From positions 1-37,093 of the forward strand of contig JBDUCV010000014.1 in the NCBI GenBank assembly GCA_040003255.1: DNA of 37,093 nucleotides. The letters run 5' to 3'. Both the position numbers and the translations under genes were made by a program. The DNA is from JBDUCV01 sp040003255. GTDB lineage: Bacteria; Actinomycetota; Actinomycetes; Mycobacteriales; Jatrophihabitantaceae. The notes beneath the pieces are model-generated. The model did no database searches, was not told the DNA's origin, and saw only the letters and a program-made list of their open reading frames with translations. This document shows positions 15,978 through 23,803 of the stretch, in pieces (positions within the stretch are counted from its first letter, which is position 1; each line of letters starts with the position of its first letter).

Positions 15978-17834
15978 ATCCCGCCAGGACGAGTGCAGCT
16001 CGGCGAAGCCCCCCTCGCCGGAGGCGATCAGTGCCTCGGGTGCACCGTCTTCGACCACCCGACCGTCGTCGAGCACGAGCACCCGGTCGGCAATCTCGAC
16101 CGTCGACAGCCGGTGGGCGATGATCAGCGCGGTGCGGTTGCGCAACACCGTCTGCAGCGCCCGCTGAACGGCCCGCTCGGTCGGCACATCCAACGACGAG
16201 GTGGCTTCGTCCAAGATCAGCACGGCCGGGTCGGCGAGAAACGCCCGCGCGAACGCGACCAGCTGGCGCTGCCCGGCCGAGAGTCGCCCGCCCCGTTTGC
16301 GCACATCGGTGTCGTAGCCGTCAGGTAGTCGGCAGATGAATCCATGCGCGCCCACCGATCTAGCCGCGGCGACGACCTCGTCGCGCGACGCGGCCGGCCG
16401 GCCGAATGCGATGTTGTCGGCGACCGAGCCGGAAAACAGAAAGCCGTCCTGGGTAACCATGACGATCGCCTCGCGCAGCTCGGCCTCGGCGACCTCGCGC
16501 AGGTCGACCCCGTCCAGCCGAACAGTGCCGGAGGACGGGTCGTAGAACCGGGAGATCAGCTTGGCGACGGTCGACTTGCCCGCTCCGGTGGCGCCGACCA
16601 GCGCGACCGTCTGGCCGGCGGGTATGTGCAGGTCGACGGCGTGTAGGACGAGACGATCGGCGCGATAGCCAAACTCGACCTTGGCCAGATCCAGGCCGCC
16701 GCGGATCGGTCGCGCGAGCGGGACTGGCGCCGCCGGTTCGGGCACCGATGGCGGTTCGGCCAGCACGGCGGCGATCTTCTCCAGCGCTGCGGTCGCGGAC
16801 TGCAGCGAGTTGTAGAAGACCGCGACGTCCTCCATCGGGTCGAAGAACTGCCAGAGGTAGAGCAGGAACGCGGTGAGGACGCCGAGCGCCAGCCCTCCCG
16901 CCGCGACCCGGTAGCCGCCGACGAGCAGCACCGCGACCTGGGTGACGTTGCCGATCAGCGCCGTGCCGGGGATGAACACCGCATGCAGCCGGAACGCGGC
17001 CGCATTCGCATCCCGGTAGTCGGCGTTGAGTCGCCCGAAAAGCACGTCGTTGCGCTGCTCACGGCGGAACGCCTGCACCGCGCGGATGCCGTTGAACGTC
17101 TCGACGAAGTTCACGATGACCGTCGCGACGGTCTCCCGGGTGCGCCGGAACGCGACCGCGGACCGTTTCGCGAACCACCGGTACAGCAGCCACATCGGCA
17201 CAAAGGAGGCGAGCGCGACCAGCGCAAGTGGCGGGTCGAGGATGAACAGCAGGATCGCGATCGCGACGATATTCAGCATGGCCGTGAGCAGTCCGTCGAT
17301 GCCGGAGTCGAGCAGCTCGTTCAACGTGTCGACATCGGAGGTGAGTCGCGAGATCACCCGCCCGGACGTGAACCGTTCGTGGAAGGACACCGATAGCGCC
17401 TGCAAGTGGTCGAACGTGCGCCGGCGCAGATCGAACAGCACTGCCTGCCCGATCCGCCCACTGCGCCGCACAAAGACGGCGCGCAGCCACCCGGAAACCA
17501 GCGCGGAGCAGACGAGGGCCACCGTGACGACGGTCAGCGAGGTGTAGTCGCCGCGCGTCGCGTCGGGCACCGCACGGTCGATGGCGACGCCGATCAACCA
17601 GGGGGCGGCCATCGTCGCGGTGACCTGGAGGAGCGCGAGGAGCAGCACCTCCACCACGGCGCGACGATGTGGACGCAGCAAATCGGCGAGCAGCCCCCGG
17701 GCCTCGCCGCGCAGCTTCGGCCGGCCGGTGGGCGTCGCGAGGTCGTCGTCGCGCTGGGCGGCTTCGGCCTCGGCCGTCAGTCGGCCCTGCCACTCGGCTG
17801 AGGTGCCGGCGGGGGAATCGGGTGAGTCGGTCAT
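15966..17834 (-). CDS. ABC exporter half-transporter, canonical ATPase subunit
   Basis: This 622-residue half-transporter has a type IV exporter membrane domain (six helices, ~55-345) and a nucleotide-binding domain. Walker A is GATGAGKST (414-422), the Q-loop is MVTQDGFLF, and Walker B is LILDE with catalytic Glu543 in DEATSSLD. The signature is LSAGQ (518-522) instead of LSGGQ. Its ATG overlaps the TGA of the upstream half-transporter gene (ATGA). The deviations of the two subunits are complementary, so they should form a heterodimer with one good and one degenerate ATP site. The substrate is unknown; drugs or lipids are typical. Confidence 0.93.
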   Translation of the reverse strand: MTDSPDSPAGTSAEWQGRLTAEAEAAQRDDDLATPTGRPKLRGEARGLLADLLRPHRRAVVEVLLLALLQVTATMAAPWLIGVAIDRAVPDATRGDYTSLTVVTVALVCSALVSGWLRAVFVRRSGRIGQAVLFDLRRRTFDHLQALSVSFHERFTSGRVISRLTSDVDTLNELLDSGIDGLLTAMLNIVAIAILLFILDPPLALVALASFVPMWLLYRWFAKRSAVAFRRTRETVATVIVNFVETFNGIRAVQAFRREQRNDVLFGRLNADYRDANAAAFRLHAVFIPGTALIGNVTQVAVLLVGGYRVAAGGLALGVLTAFLLYLWQFFDPMEDVAVFYNSLQSATAALEKIAAVLAEPPSVPEPAAPVPLARPIRGGLDLAKVEFGYRADRLVLHAVDLHIPAGQTVALVGATGAGKSTVAKLISRFYDPSSGTVRLDGVDLREVAEAELREAIVMVTQDGFLFSGSVADNIAFGRPAASRDEVVAAARSVGAHGFICRLPDGYDTDVRKRGGRLSAGQRQLVAFARAFLADPAVLILDEATSSLDVPTERAVQRALQTVLRNRTALIIAHRLSTVEIADRVLVLDDGRVVEDGAPEALIASGEGGFAELHSSWRDSLV

Positions 17835-19603
17835 GAGGTGGCCTGCACCTCAGCACTCTGCGCGAGCAACTCGCGGTATTCGGGCACTGTGTCGAGTAGT
17901 TCGCGGTGCGTGCCGACCGCTGCGATCCGACCGTCCACCAGCAGCGCGACCCGGTCGGCAAGCAACACCGTGGACGGCCGGTGCGCGACGACCAAGGCGG
18001 TGGTGCGCGCCAGCACGCGCCGCAGCGCCGCCTCGACCTGCGCCTCGGTCTGCACATCCAGCGCGGACAACGGGTCGTCGAGCACCAGCACCCGAGGCTG
18101 GCCGAGCACCGCGCGGGCAAGGGCGAGTCGCTGGCGCTGGCCGCCCGAAAGCGACAGTCCCTGCTCGCCGATGCGGGTCTCAAGTCCGAACGGCAGCTCG
18201 TAGACGAACCCGGCCTGCGCGACGCCGATCGCCACGTGCACGTCTGCGTCGGTCACGCCGGGACGGCCCAGGGTCAGGTTTTCGCGGACGCTTGCCGAGA
18301 ACAGCGTCGCCTCCTCGAACGCGGTGGCTACCACGCTGCGCAGCTCGTCGAGCGACAGGTCGCGCACGTCGGCGCCGCCCACAGTGACCGCCCCGCCGGT
18401 GACGTCGAACAACCGCGGGACGAGCGCGGTGATGGTGGTCTTGCCCGACCCGGTCGCGCCTACCAGGGCCATCGTCTCGCCGCTGCCGATCTCGAGGTCG
18501 ATGCCGCGCAGCACGTCCTCGTCGGCATCCTGGTAGCGAAAGCGCACGTCGTCGAACCGCACGACCGCACCGATCGCCGAGCCGGGCGTCGACGGCTCGA
18601 GGATGGAGGACTTGGCGTCGAGCACCTCGAATATTCGCCGCGCGGCGCTAGCCGCCTCCTCGGTCAGCGCGAGCAGCCAACCGAGGGAGATGATCGGCCA
18701 GACCAGACGCAGGTAGAGGGTGAGGAAGGCCACTAGCTCGCCCAGCGTCATCGTGTCGTGCGCCACCGCGAGCACACCGCCGAACGTCACGCCGGCGAGG
18801 ATCAGCTGGGGATGGCCCTCGAGCAACGCCCAGAACCGCGCCAGGGTGTCGATCTTGGTCAGTTCGGCGCCTCGCAGGACGTCCGCGTCGCGGCTAAAGT
18901 CCGCCAGCATCTGCGGGCGCCGTCCGTAGGACTTGATCACCCGGATGCCGAGCGCCGATTCCTCGGCCGAAGTCGCGAGGTCGCCGGTGAGATCCTGCGC
19001 CCGCCGGGCATTGCGGCTGTAGCGCAGTTCGAAGCGGCGGGTGAATACCGCAAGCGGGGTGACTGCCACCAGCACGAGCAGGCCGAGTATCGGGTGCAGA
19101 TGCACGAGCAGAACCAGCACGACGACCGTGGTCGCCGAGTTGGCGATCAGGAACACAACGCCGAAGCCGACGAAGCGCCGGATGGTCGACAGGTCGGTGG
19201 TGGCCCGGGAAAGCAGCTGGCCAGATGCCCACCGGTCGTGGAAGGCGACCGGCAGACGCTGCAAGTGCGCGAACAGGTCGTGACGGATGTCGCTCTCGAT
19301 GCCGAGCGCAGCGCTCGCCATGGCGTATCGGCGGACAAAGAACAGCACCGCCTCGGCCACCCCGAACAGCAAGGCGAGCAGGGCCAGCGGCCAGATGCCC
19401 CCGGTGTCGTGGTTGCGGATCGGGCCGTCGACGATGCGTCCGGTGACCAGGGGGACGACCGCCTGCGCGAGCATCGCGCCGCACGCGGTCACGACCATGA
19501 CGGAGATCGCCGCCCGATGGGGGCGCGTCCACCGGCGCAAGCGCAACAGAGTACGCAATGCCCCCAATTCGCTGGGGGCGCGCTCGGCGTTCCGGATGGT
19601 CAC
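17831..19603 (-). CDS. ABC exporter half-transporter, degenerate ATPase subunit
   Basis: This 590-residue partner has six transmembrane helices (~30-315) and a nucleotide-binding domain with Walker A GATGSGKTT (382-390) and a normal LSGGQ (485-489). Walker B ends LVLDD: Asp510 replaces the catalytic Glu. The Q-loop position reads AFEE, with Glu in place of Gln. The switch His is kept (VVAHRPS). These are the marks of the non-catalytic half of heterodimeric exporters such as TM287/288 or TmrAB. The GTG start is used; no clear Shine-Dalgarno is seen. A hairpin separates it from sepH. Confidence 0.93.
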   Translation of the reverse strand: MTIRNAERAPSELGALRTLLRLRRWTRPHRAAISVMVVTACGAMLAQAVVPLVTGRIVDGPIRNHDTGGIWPLALLALLFGVAEAVLFFVRRYAMASAALGIESDIRHDLFAHLQRLPVAFHDRWASGQLLSRATTDLSTIRRFVGFGVVFLIANSATTVVVLVLLVHLHPILGLLVLVAVTPLAVFTRRFELRYSRNARRAQDLTGDLATSAEESALGIRVIKSYGRRPQMLADFSRDADVLRGAELTKIDTLARFWALLEGHPQLILAGVTFGGVLAVAHDTMTLGELVAFLTLYLRLVWPIISLGWLLALTEEAASAARRIFEVLDAKSSILEPSTPGSAIGAVVRFDDVRFRYQDADEDVLRGIDLEIGSGETMALVGATGSGKTTITALVPRLFDVTGGAVTVGGADVRDLSLDELRSVVATAFEEATLFSASVRENLTLGRPGVTDADVHVAIGVAQAGFVYELPFGLETRIGEQGLSLSGGQRQRLALARAVLGQPRVLVLDDPLSALDVQTEAQVEAALRRVLARTTALVVAHRPSTVLLADRVALLVDGRIAAVGTHRELLDTVPEYRELLAQSAEVQATS

Positions 19604-19623
19604 GTGGGTTCACGTTACGTCCA

Positions 19624-19642
19624 GTCGCCGACACTCGGCGAC
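19624..19642 (-). terminator. Hairpin between sepH and the ABC operon
   Basis: GTCGCCGA and TCGGCGAC form a perfect 8-bp stem around a 3-nt loop. It starts 11 nt after the sepH stop and ends 20 nt before the ABC start. There is no U-run. It may terminate sepH transcription or shape the ABC leader. Confidence 0.4.
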
Positions 19643-19653
19643 CGAATAATGGG

Positions 19654-20571
19654 TCAGTCGCGCTTGCGCCGCACGCCCAGCATGATGTCGTCCCAGGACG
19701 GGATCCGTGCGCGCGCCGCCTTCTGTTCCTCGCTCTCGGCGGCTCGCGGGGGCGCGTTGTTCGCGGGACCGGCGAGGCGCAGCGGTAGCGGCGGCGCGTC
19801 GTGATCGACCGGATCGCCCTGCTGGTCGAACAGCTGGTCGTCGGGCAGGTCCGTGATGGCTGGCAATGGCGCGGTCTGCGATTCGGCGTCTTGCGAAGAC
19901 GCGTCGTCGGTCTCGTTGCCGCGGCCGCCCGCCGGCGGATCAGGTACCGCCCGGACGACGGGACGGATCGGCCGGTCGCTGAGCAGGTCGGTGGCCGTCT
20001 CGTCCAGCGGGGTGACCGTGCGGGTGGCCAACGTGAACGCCCACTGGGCGGTGCGATCGGAATCCCCGCCGCGCCAGGTCGCCGAGATCACCCACACCCC
20101 GTCGTCGCGGCGGTAGGAGTCCCAGGACACCGCGGCCGGGTCGATCCCATGGGCGGTGTAACGACCGTCAACCGCCTCCCCGAACTGCACGAGCTGACCC
20201 TCGGTGGTGCTGCGCCGGGCGCGAGCACGGCGAGCCTCGCCGGTGATCCGGGAACGTTCCTCGAGTACGGGCGTGGCGAAGAGGAGGATTCGCTCGACCG
20301 CAACGCCGACCTCGGCGGCGACTTCGGCCGGATCGGCGCCTGCCCGGACCCGGGTCTGGATCTCCCGCGGGCTGAGGGTGATCTCGGGAACCTGGGACGG
20401 GGTGGCCTGCTGTCCCGCGCTGCCGACTCCGCGCTCAGGGTCGACAAGCAGGCGGAACTGTTCGTCCAGCTCAGGATCGACCTGCACGCGGAACTGTTCG
20501 TCTCCGTCGAGGGTTTCGACCACGAAGTGCTCTCCGTCGCCGCCCGGACCGACGAAGCGCAGCTCTCGCAT
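19654..20571 (-). CDS. sepH: SepH cell-division regulator
   Basis: This 305-residue protein matches SepH (DUF3071; Rv0883c in M. tuberculosis), an actinobacterial cytoplasmic factor that binds FtsZ and promotes Z-ring assembly. It opens with the family signature MRELRFVG. The helix-turn-helix-like segment LSPREIQTRVRAGADPAEVA is followed by VERILLFATPVLEERSRITGEA. A second conserved block is WDSYRRDDGVWVISATW, and an acidic, Pro-rich tail ends the protein. Residues ~25-48 contain a duplicated segment (EQFRVQVDPELD / EQFRLLVDPERG). The ATG start fits homologs. It lies between serC and the ABC genes. Confidence 0.92.
   Translation of the reverse strand: MRELRFVGPGGDGEHFVVETLDGDEQFRVQVDPELDEQFRLLVDPERGVGSAGQQATPSQVPEITLSPREIQTRVRAGADPAEVAAEVGVAVERILLFATPVLEERSRITGEARRARARRSTTEGQLVQFGEAVDGRYTAHGIDPAAVSWDSYRRDDGVWVISATWRGGDSDRTAQWAFTLATRTVTPLDETATDLLSDRPIRPVVRAVPDPPAGGRGNETDDASSQDAESQTAPLPAITDLPDDQLFDQQGDPVDHDAPPLPLRLAGPANNAPPRAAESEEQKAARARIPSWDDIMLGVRRKRD
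20433..20504. repeat. 36-bp tandem duplication inside sepH
   Basis: Units 20433-20468 and 20469-20504 are identical at 30 of 36 positions. On the coding strand they encode two successive 12-residue segments, EQFRVQVDPELD and EQFRLLVDPERG. The period is in frame. The divergence suggests an older event than the 30-bp array at 14739. Confidence 0.8.
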
Positions 20572-20583
20572 GCTGCGACGATA

Positions 20584-20606
20584 CGAGCCGGTCCGGTTTC
20601 GGCTCG
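20584..20606 (-). other. Hairpin in the serC-sepH gap
   Basis: CGAGCCG and CGGCTCG form a 7-bp stem with a 9-nt loop, 12 nt upstream of the sepH start and about 70 nt after serC. It could be part of a sepH leader or a late terminator for serC. Nothing else was recognised in this gap. Confidence 0.25.
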
Positions 20607-20677
20607 GAGCACACGCCGAACAGCGCGCACATGTTGCCGGGTCCGCCGTTCACGCGACCGGGCATGCGCCTTGCGAA

Positions 20678-21790
20678 TTAGAGCCGTTCGACGACGTAGT
20701 CGATGCAGGCCGTGAGTGCGGTGACGTCATCGGGGTCGACGGCGGGATACATCCCGATCCGCAGCTGATTGCGACCCAGCGCGCGATAGGGCTCGGTGTC
20801 GAGGATGCCGTTCGAGCGCAGCGTGGCCGCCACCTCCGCCGCTTCGACGCCGTCGAAGTCGATGGTGCCGACGACCGGGCTGCGTAGCGCCGGATCCTTG
20901 ACGAACGGGGTTGCGAACGCCGATGCCTCAGCCCAGTGGTAGAGGCGGCTGGACGATGCGGCGGTGCGGGCGAGCGCCCAGGCCAGACCGCCGCGCTCGA
21001 GCATCAGCCCAAGTTGGTGCTCGAGCAGCAGCAGCGTGCTGATCGCCGGGGTGTTGTAGGTCTGCTGCCGGCGGCTGTTGTCGATCGCGAGCCGCAGGTC
21101 GAGCGACGGTGGCACCCAGCGCCCGGTCGCGCCGATGCGGTCGACCCGCTCGAGCGCGGCTGGTGAGAGAAACGCCAGCCACAAGCCACCGTCGGCGGCG
21201 AACGACTTCTGCGGGGCGAAGTAATAGGCGTCTGTTTGTGCGACGTCGATCGCCATGCCGCCCGCGGCCGAGGTGGCATCGATCAGCATCAGCGAGTCGC
21301 CGGCCGTCCCATTCACCCGGCGGATCGGCAGCGCCACACCGGTCGAAGTCTCGTTCTGCGGCCAGGCGTAGGCATCCACGCCGCCTTCGAGCACCGGCTC
21401 GGCGCCCTCGCCCGGTTCGGCCCGGACGATCGAGGGCTCGTCCAGGAACGGCGCCGCGGCGGCGACGGCGGCGAACTTGGCCGAGAACTCACCGCAGACG
21501 ACGTGCTGCGAACGGTTGATGATCAGCCCGAAAGCTGCCGCGTCCCAGAAGGTCGTCGAGCCGCCGTTACCGAGGACGACCTCGTAGCCGTCGGCCAGGT
21601 CGAATAGCTGCGCAACACCTGCCCGGACCCGGCCTACCAACCCGCGCACCGGCGCCTGGCGGTGACTCGTGCCCATAACCGCGGAGCCGGTCGAGGTAAG
21701 CGCGGCCAAGGCGTCGATCGGCACCTTCGACGGCCCGGATCCGAACCGACCATCCGCCGGACGGAGGCTGTCGGGGATTACGATCCTCAC
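20678..21790 (-). CDS. serC: Phosphoserine aminotransferase
   Basis: This 370-residue class V aminotransferase uses pyridoxal phosphate to convert 3-phosphohydroxypyruvate and glutamate to phosphoserine in serine synthesis. The PLP lysine lies in YFAPQKSFAADGG. The N-terminus RIVIPDSLRPADGRFGSGPSKV and the loop GTSHRQAPV are those of the mycobacterial SerC type (Rv0884c). The GTG was chosen because homology begins there; an upstream in-frame extension looks non-coding. It follows citA at a distance of 154 nt. SepH downstream is a conserved neighbour. Confidence 0.95.
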   Translation of the reverse strand: MRIVIPDSLRPADGRFGSGPSKVPIDALAALTSTGSAVMGTSHRQAPVRGLVGRVRAGVAQLFDLADGYEVVLGNGGSTTFWDAAAFGLIINRSQHVVCGEFSAKFAAVAAAAPFLDEPSIVRAEPGEGAEPVLEGGVDAYAWPQNETSTGVALPIRRVNGTAGDSLMLIDATSAAGGMAIDVAQTDAYYFAPQKSFAADGGLWLAFLSPAALERVDRIGATGRWVPPSLDLRLAIDNSRRQQTYNTPAISTLLLLEHQLGLMLERGGLAWALARTAASSSRLYHWAEASAFATPFVKDPALRSPVVGTIDFDGVEAAEVAATLRSNGILDTEPYRALGRNQLRIGMYPAVDPDDVTALTACIDYVVERL

Positions 21791-21925
21791 GCCGCCATGG
21801 TCCCATCCGGCCGCACATTTCTTTACTCGCACCACAACCGGTGCGTGGCACCATGGATCGCGCGCCACCACGGCGTACGAAGACGATGGTCACCCGACCC
21901 CCCGCGGGTGTCCATCGCCTTTGTT

Positions 21926-21941
21926 TTGCCCGGCCGGGCAA
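21926..21941 (-). terminator. 16-bp palindrome after citA
   Basis: TTGCCCGGCCGGGCAA is a perfect palindrome beginning 3 nt after the citA stop. As RNA it folds into a 6-bp stem with a GGCC loop. On the citA strand it is followed by A-rich rather than U-rich sequence, so termination there would not be classical. A DNA-binding site is the alternative. Confidence 0.4.
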
Positions 21942-21944
21942 CGC

Positions 21945-23054
21945 TCAGGCTAGGTGCGAGATGTCGCTCCAACCGTCGACCTCGGACGGCTTGCGCGGGT
22001 TCGGGCCGACGTAATGGGCGGACGGGCGCACGAGCTTGGCAGCGCGCTTCTGCTCCATGATGTGCGCGCACCAGCCGGCGGTGCGTGCACAGGTGAACAT
22101 CGCAGGCATCATGTGTGGCGGCACCTCGGCGAAATCGAGAATGACCGCCGCCCAGAACTCGACGTTCGTCTCGATCGGGCGATCGGGCCGACGCTCGCGC
22201 AGTTCTGTCAGCGCCGCCTGCTCGAGTGCGACGGCGGCTTCGTAGCGGGGCGCGTTGAGTTCCTTGCAGGTGCGACGCAGCACCCGGGCGCGCGGGTCTT
22301 CGGCGCGGTACACGCGGTGGCCGAAGCCCATCAACCGTTCGTGCCGGTCGAGGATGTTGGTGACTACCGGCCGGGCGTCGCCGGTCTTCTCGACCTCGGT
22401 GATCATGGGCAGCACCCGGGCCGGTGCGCCGCCGTGCAGCGGGCCGCTCATCGCACCGACCGCGCCGGAGATCGCGGCTGCCACGTCCGCGCCGGTCGAG
22501 GCGATCACGCGGGCGGTGAACGTGGAGGCGTTCATTCCGTGCTCGGCGGCCGAGACGAAGTACGCGTCGACGGCCTTGGTGTGGTCGGGGTTCGGTTCGC
22601 CGCGCCAGCGCGTCATGAACCGCTCGATGATCGTCCGGCACTGATCGATGCGCGACTGCGGGACGGCCGGGATGCCCACGCCACGGGCCGACTGCGCGAC
22701 GTAGGACAGCGCCATCACCGAGGCGCGTGCGAGCTGGTCACGCGCCTCGTCGTCGCTGATGTCGAGCAGCGGCCGGTAACCCCAGATCGGCGAGAGCATC
22801 GCCAGCGCGGCCTGGACGTCGACCCGCACGTCACCGGTGTGCACCGGAATCGGGAACGGCTCGGCCGGGGGCAGTCCGGGGCCGAACTTGCCGTCGACGA
22901 GCAGCGCCCACACGTTGCCGAACGTGACGTGGCCTACCAGGTCCTCGATGTCGACGCCCCGGTAGCGCAGCGCGCCGCCGTCCTTGTCGGGCTCGGCAAT
23001 CTCGGTCTCGAACGCGATGACGCCCTCGAGACCCGGGCTGTAGTCAGCTGCCAT
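21945..23054 (-). CDS. citA: Citrate synthase (CitA type)
   Basis: This 369-residue enzyme condenses acetyl-CoA and oxaloacetate to citrate. It closely resembles M. tuberculosis CitA (Rv0889c, 373 aa). Active-site blocks are SGPLHGGAPARV and MGFGHRVYRAEDPRA, with their histidines, and the C-terminal FWAAVILDFAEVP with its Asp. The block RYRGVDIEDLV near the N-terminus is typical. The ATG at 23054 (GGGAG nine nt upstream) gives the expected length; ATG 23096 would add 14 residues. It is divergent from pdxH. Confidence 0.95.
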   Translation of the reverse strand: MAADYSPGLEGVIAFETEIAEPDKDGGALRYRGVDIEDLVGHVTFGNVWALLVDGKFGPGLPPAEPFPIPVHTGDVRVDVQAALAMLSPIWGYRPLLDISDDEARDQLARASVMALSYVAQSARGVGIPAVPQSRIDQCRTIIERFMTRWRGEPNPDHTKAVDAYFVSAAEHGMNASTFTARVIASTGADVAAAISGAVGAMSGPLHGGAPARVLPMITEVEKTGDARPVVTNILDRHERLMGFGHRVYRAEDPRARVLRRTCKELNAPRYEAAVALEQAALTELRERRPDRPIETNVEFWAAVILDFAEVPPHMMPAMFTCARTAGWCAHIMEQKRAAKLVRPSAHYVGPNPRKPSEVDGWSDISHLA

Positions 23055-23145
23055 CGTGACGCGCTCCCATCGGGTTTTCTGAATGTCGGTGGCCATTCTG
23101 CTCACACGCTGCAAGGCACCGGCGACATCGAGGTTTCCGGTCGAG

Positions 23146-23160
23146 TGACAGGATTTGTCA
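23146..23160 (+). promoter_or_regulatory. Inverted repeat before pdxH
   Basis: TGACA-GGATT-TGTCA is a perfect inverted repeat with 5-bp arms ending one base before the pdxH GTG. It contains AGGA, which may be the Shine-Dalgarno, 8 nt from the start. A regulator binding here would block the start region. The short arms make chance possible. Confidence 0.25.
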
Positions 23161-23161
23161 G

Positions 23162-23803
23162 GTGAGCGATCCGGCGGCGATGCGGCGCAATTACGAGCAT
23201 GGCGCGCTGGACGAATCCTCGCTCGCCGCCACCTGGCTAGCGCAGCTGATTCGGTGGTTCGACGAGGCGGTGGCCGACGAGCGGATCGTCGAGGCCAACG
23301 CGGTCGCGCTGGCCACGGCAGCCGCGGCGGGTACGCCGTCGGTCCGCACCGTCCTGGTCAAGCAGATCGACGAAGACGGGCTCGTTTTCTACACCAACTA
23401 CGACTCAGCGAAGGGCCGTGATCTTGCCGCCAACCCTTACGCGGCCGCGGTGTTCGGCTGGCTGGCACAGGAGCGGCAGGTCCGGTTAGCTGGTCCGGTC
23501 GAGCGGGTGTCGCGTGGCGAAACCGAGGCCTATTTCGCCGGGCGCCCGCGCGGATCGCAGGTCGGCGCGTGGGCTTCGCCGCAATCGGCGGTGGTCGGCT
23601 CACGCGCCGAGCTCAAACAAGCCGAGCGCGTCGTAGCGCAGCGGTTCGGCGACCGGCCGATCCCCGCGCCACCTAATTGGGGCGGCTACCGGTTGCGTCC
23701 CGACGTGGTGGAGTTCTGGCAGGGGCGGGTGGACCGGCTGCACGACCGGATCCGCTACCGACGTGACGATTCGGTATGGCAGGTCGAACGGCTCGCGCCG
23801 TGA
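23162..23803 (+). CDS. pdxH: Pyridoxine/pyridoxamine 5'-phosphate oxidase
   Basis: This 213-residue flavoenzyme oxidises pyridoxine or pyridoxamine 5'-phosphate to pyridoxal 5'-phosphate with FMN and oxygen. The FMN-binding stretch VRTVLVKQIDEDGLVFYTNYDSAKG and the block RQVRLAGPVERVS are visible. So are GSQVGAWASPQS and the C-terminal WGGYRLRPDVVEFWQGRVDRLHDR with RVDRLHDR at the substrate site. Length is typical. Its stop overlaps the next MFS gene as GTGA. Its product is the cofactor of SerC nearby. Confidence 0.96.
   Translation: MSDPAAMRRNYEHGALDESSLAATWLAQLIRWFDEAVADERIVEANAVALATAAAAGTPSVRTVLVKQIDEDGLVFYTNYDSAKGRDLAANPYAAAVFGWLAQERQVRLAGPVERVSRGETEAYFAGRPRGSQVGAWASPQSAVVGSRAELKQAERVVAQRFGDRPIPAPPNWGGYRLRPDVVEFWQGRVDRLHDRIRYRRDDSVWQVERLAP

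Noticed and set aside
16755..16778. 24-bp match (22 identical) to the 14739 repeat unit inside the ABC gene
   Set aside because: It lies in a conserved ABC coding segment on the other strand, encoding unrelated residues. With no duplicated flank, chance in GC-rich DNA is the simplest reading.
17059..18183. Frame of over 370 codons on the minus strand across both ABC genes
   Set aside because: It is out of frame with two well-supported overlapping ABC subunits and has shadow-type Arg/Pro/Ser composition.
18758..19804. Open frame of ~350 codons opposite the ABC gene and sepH end
   Set aside because: It crosses an intergenic gap and two real genes with no recognisable domain.
21954..23165. Long open frame (about 400 codons) antisense to citA
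   Set aside because: Its sequence is Arg/Gly/His-rich without any domain and mirrors the codon bias of citA; the minus-strand frame is a clear citrate synthase.
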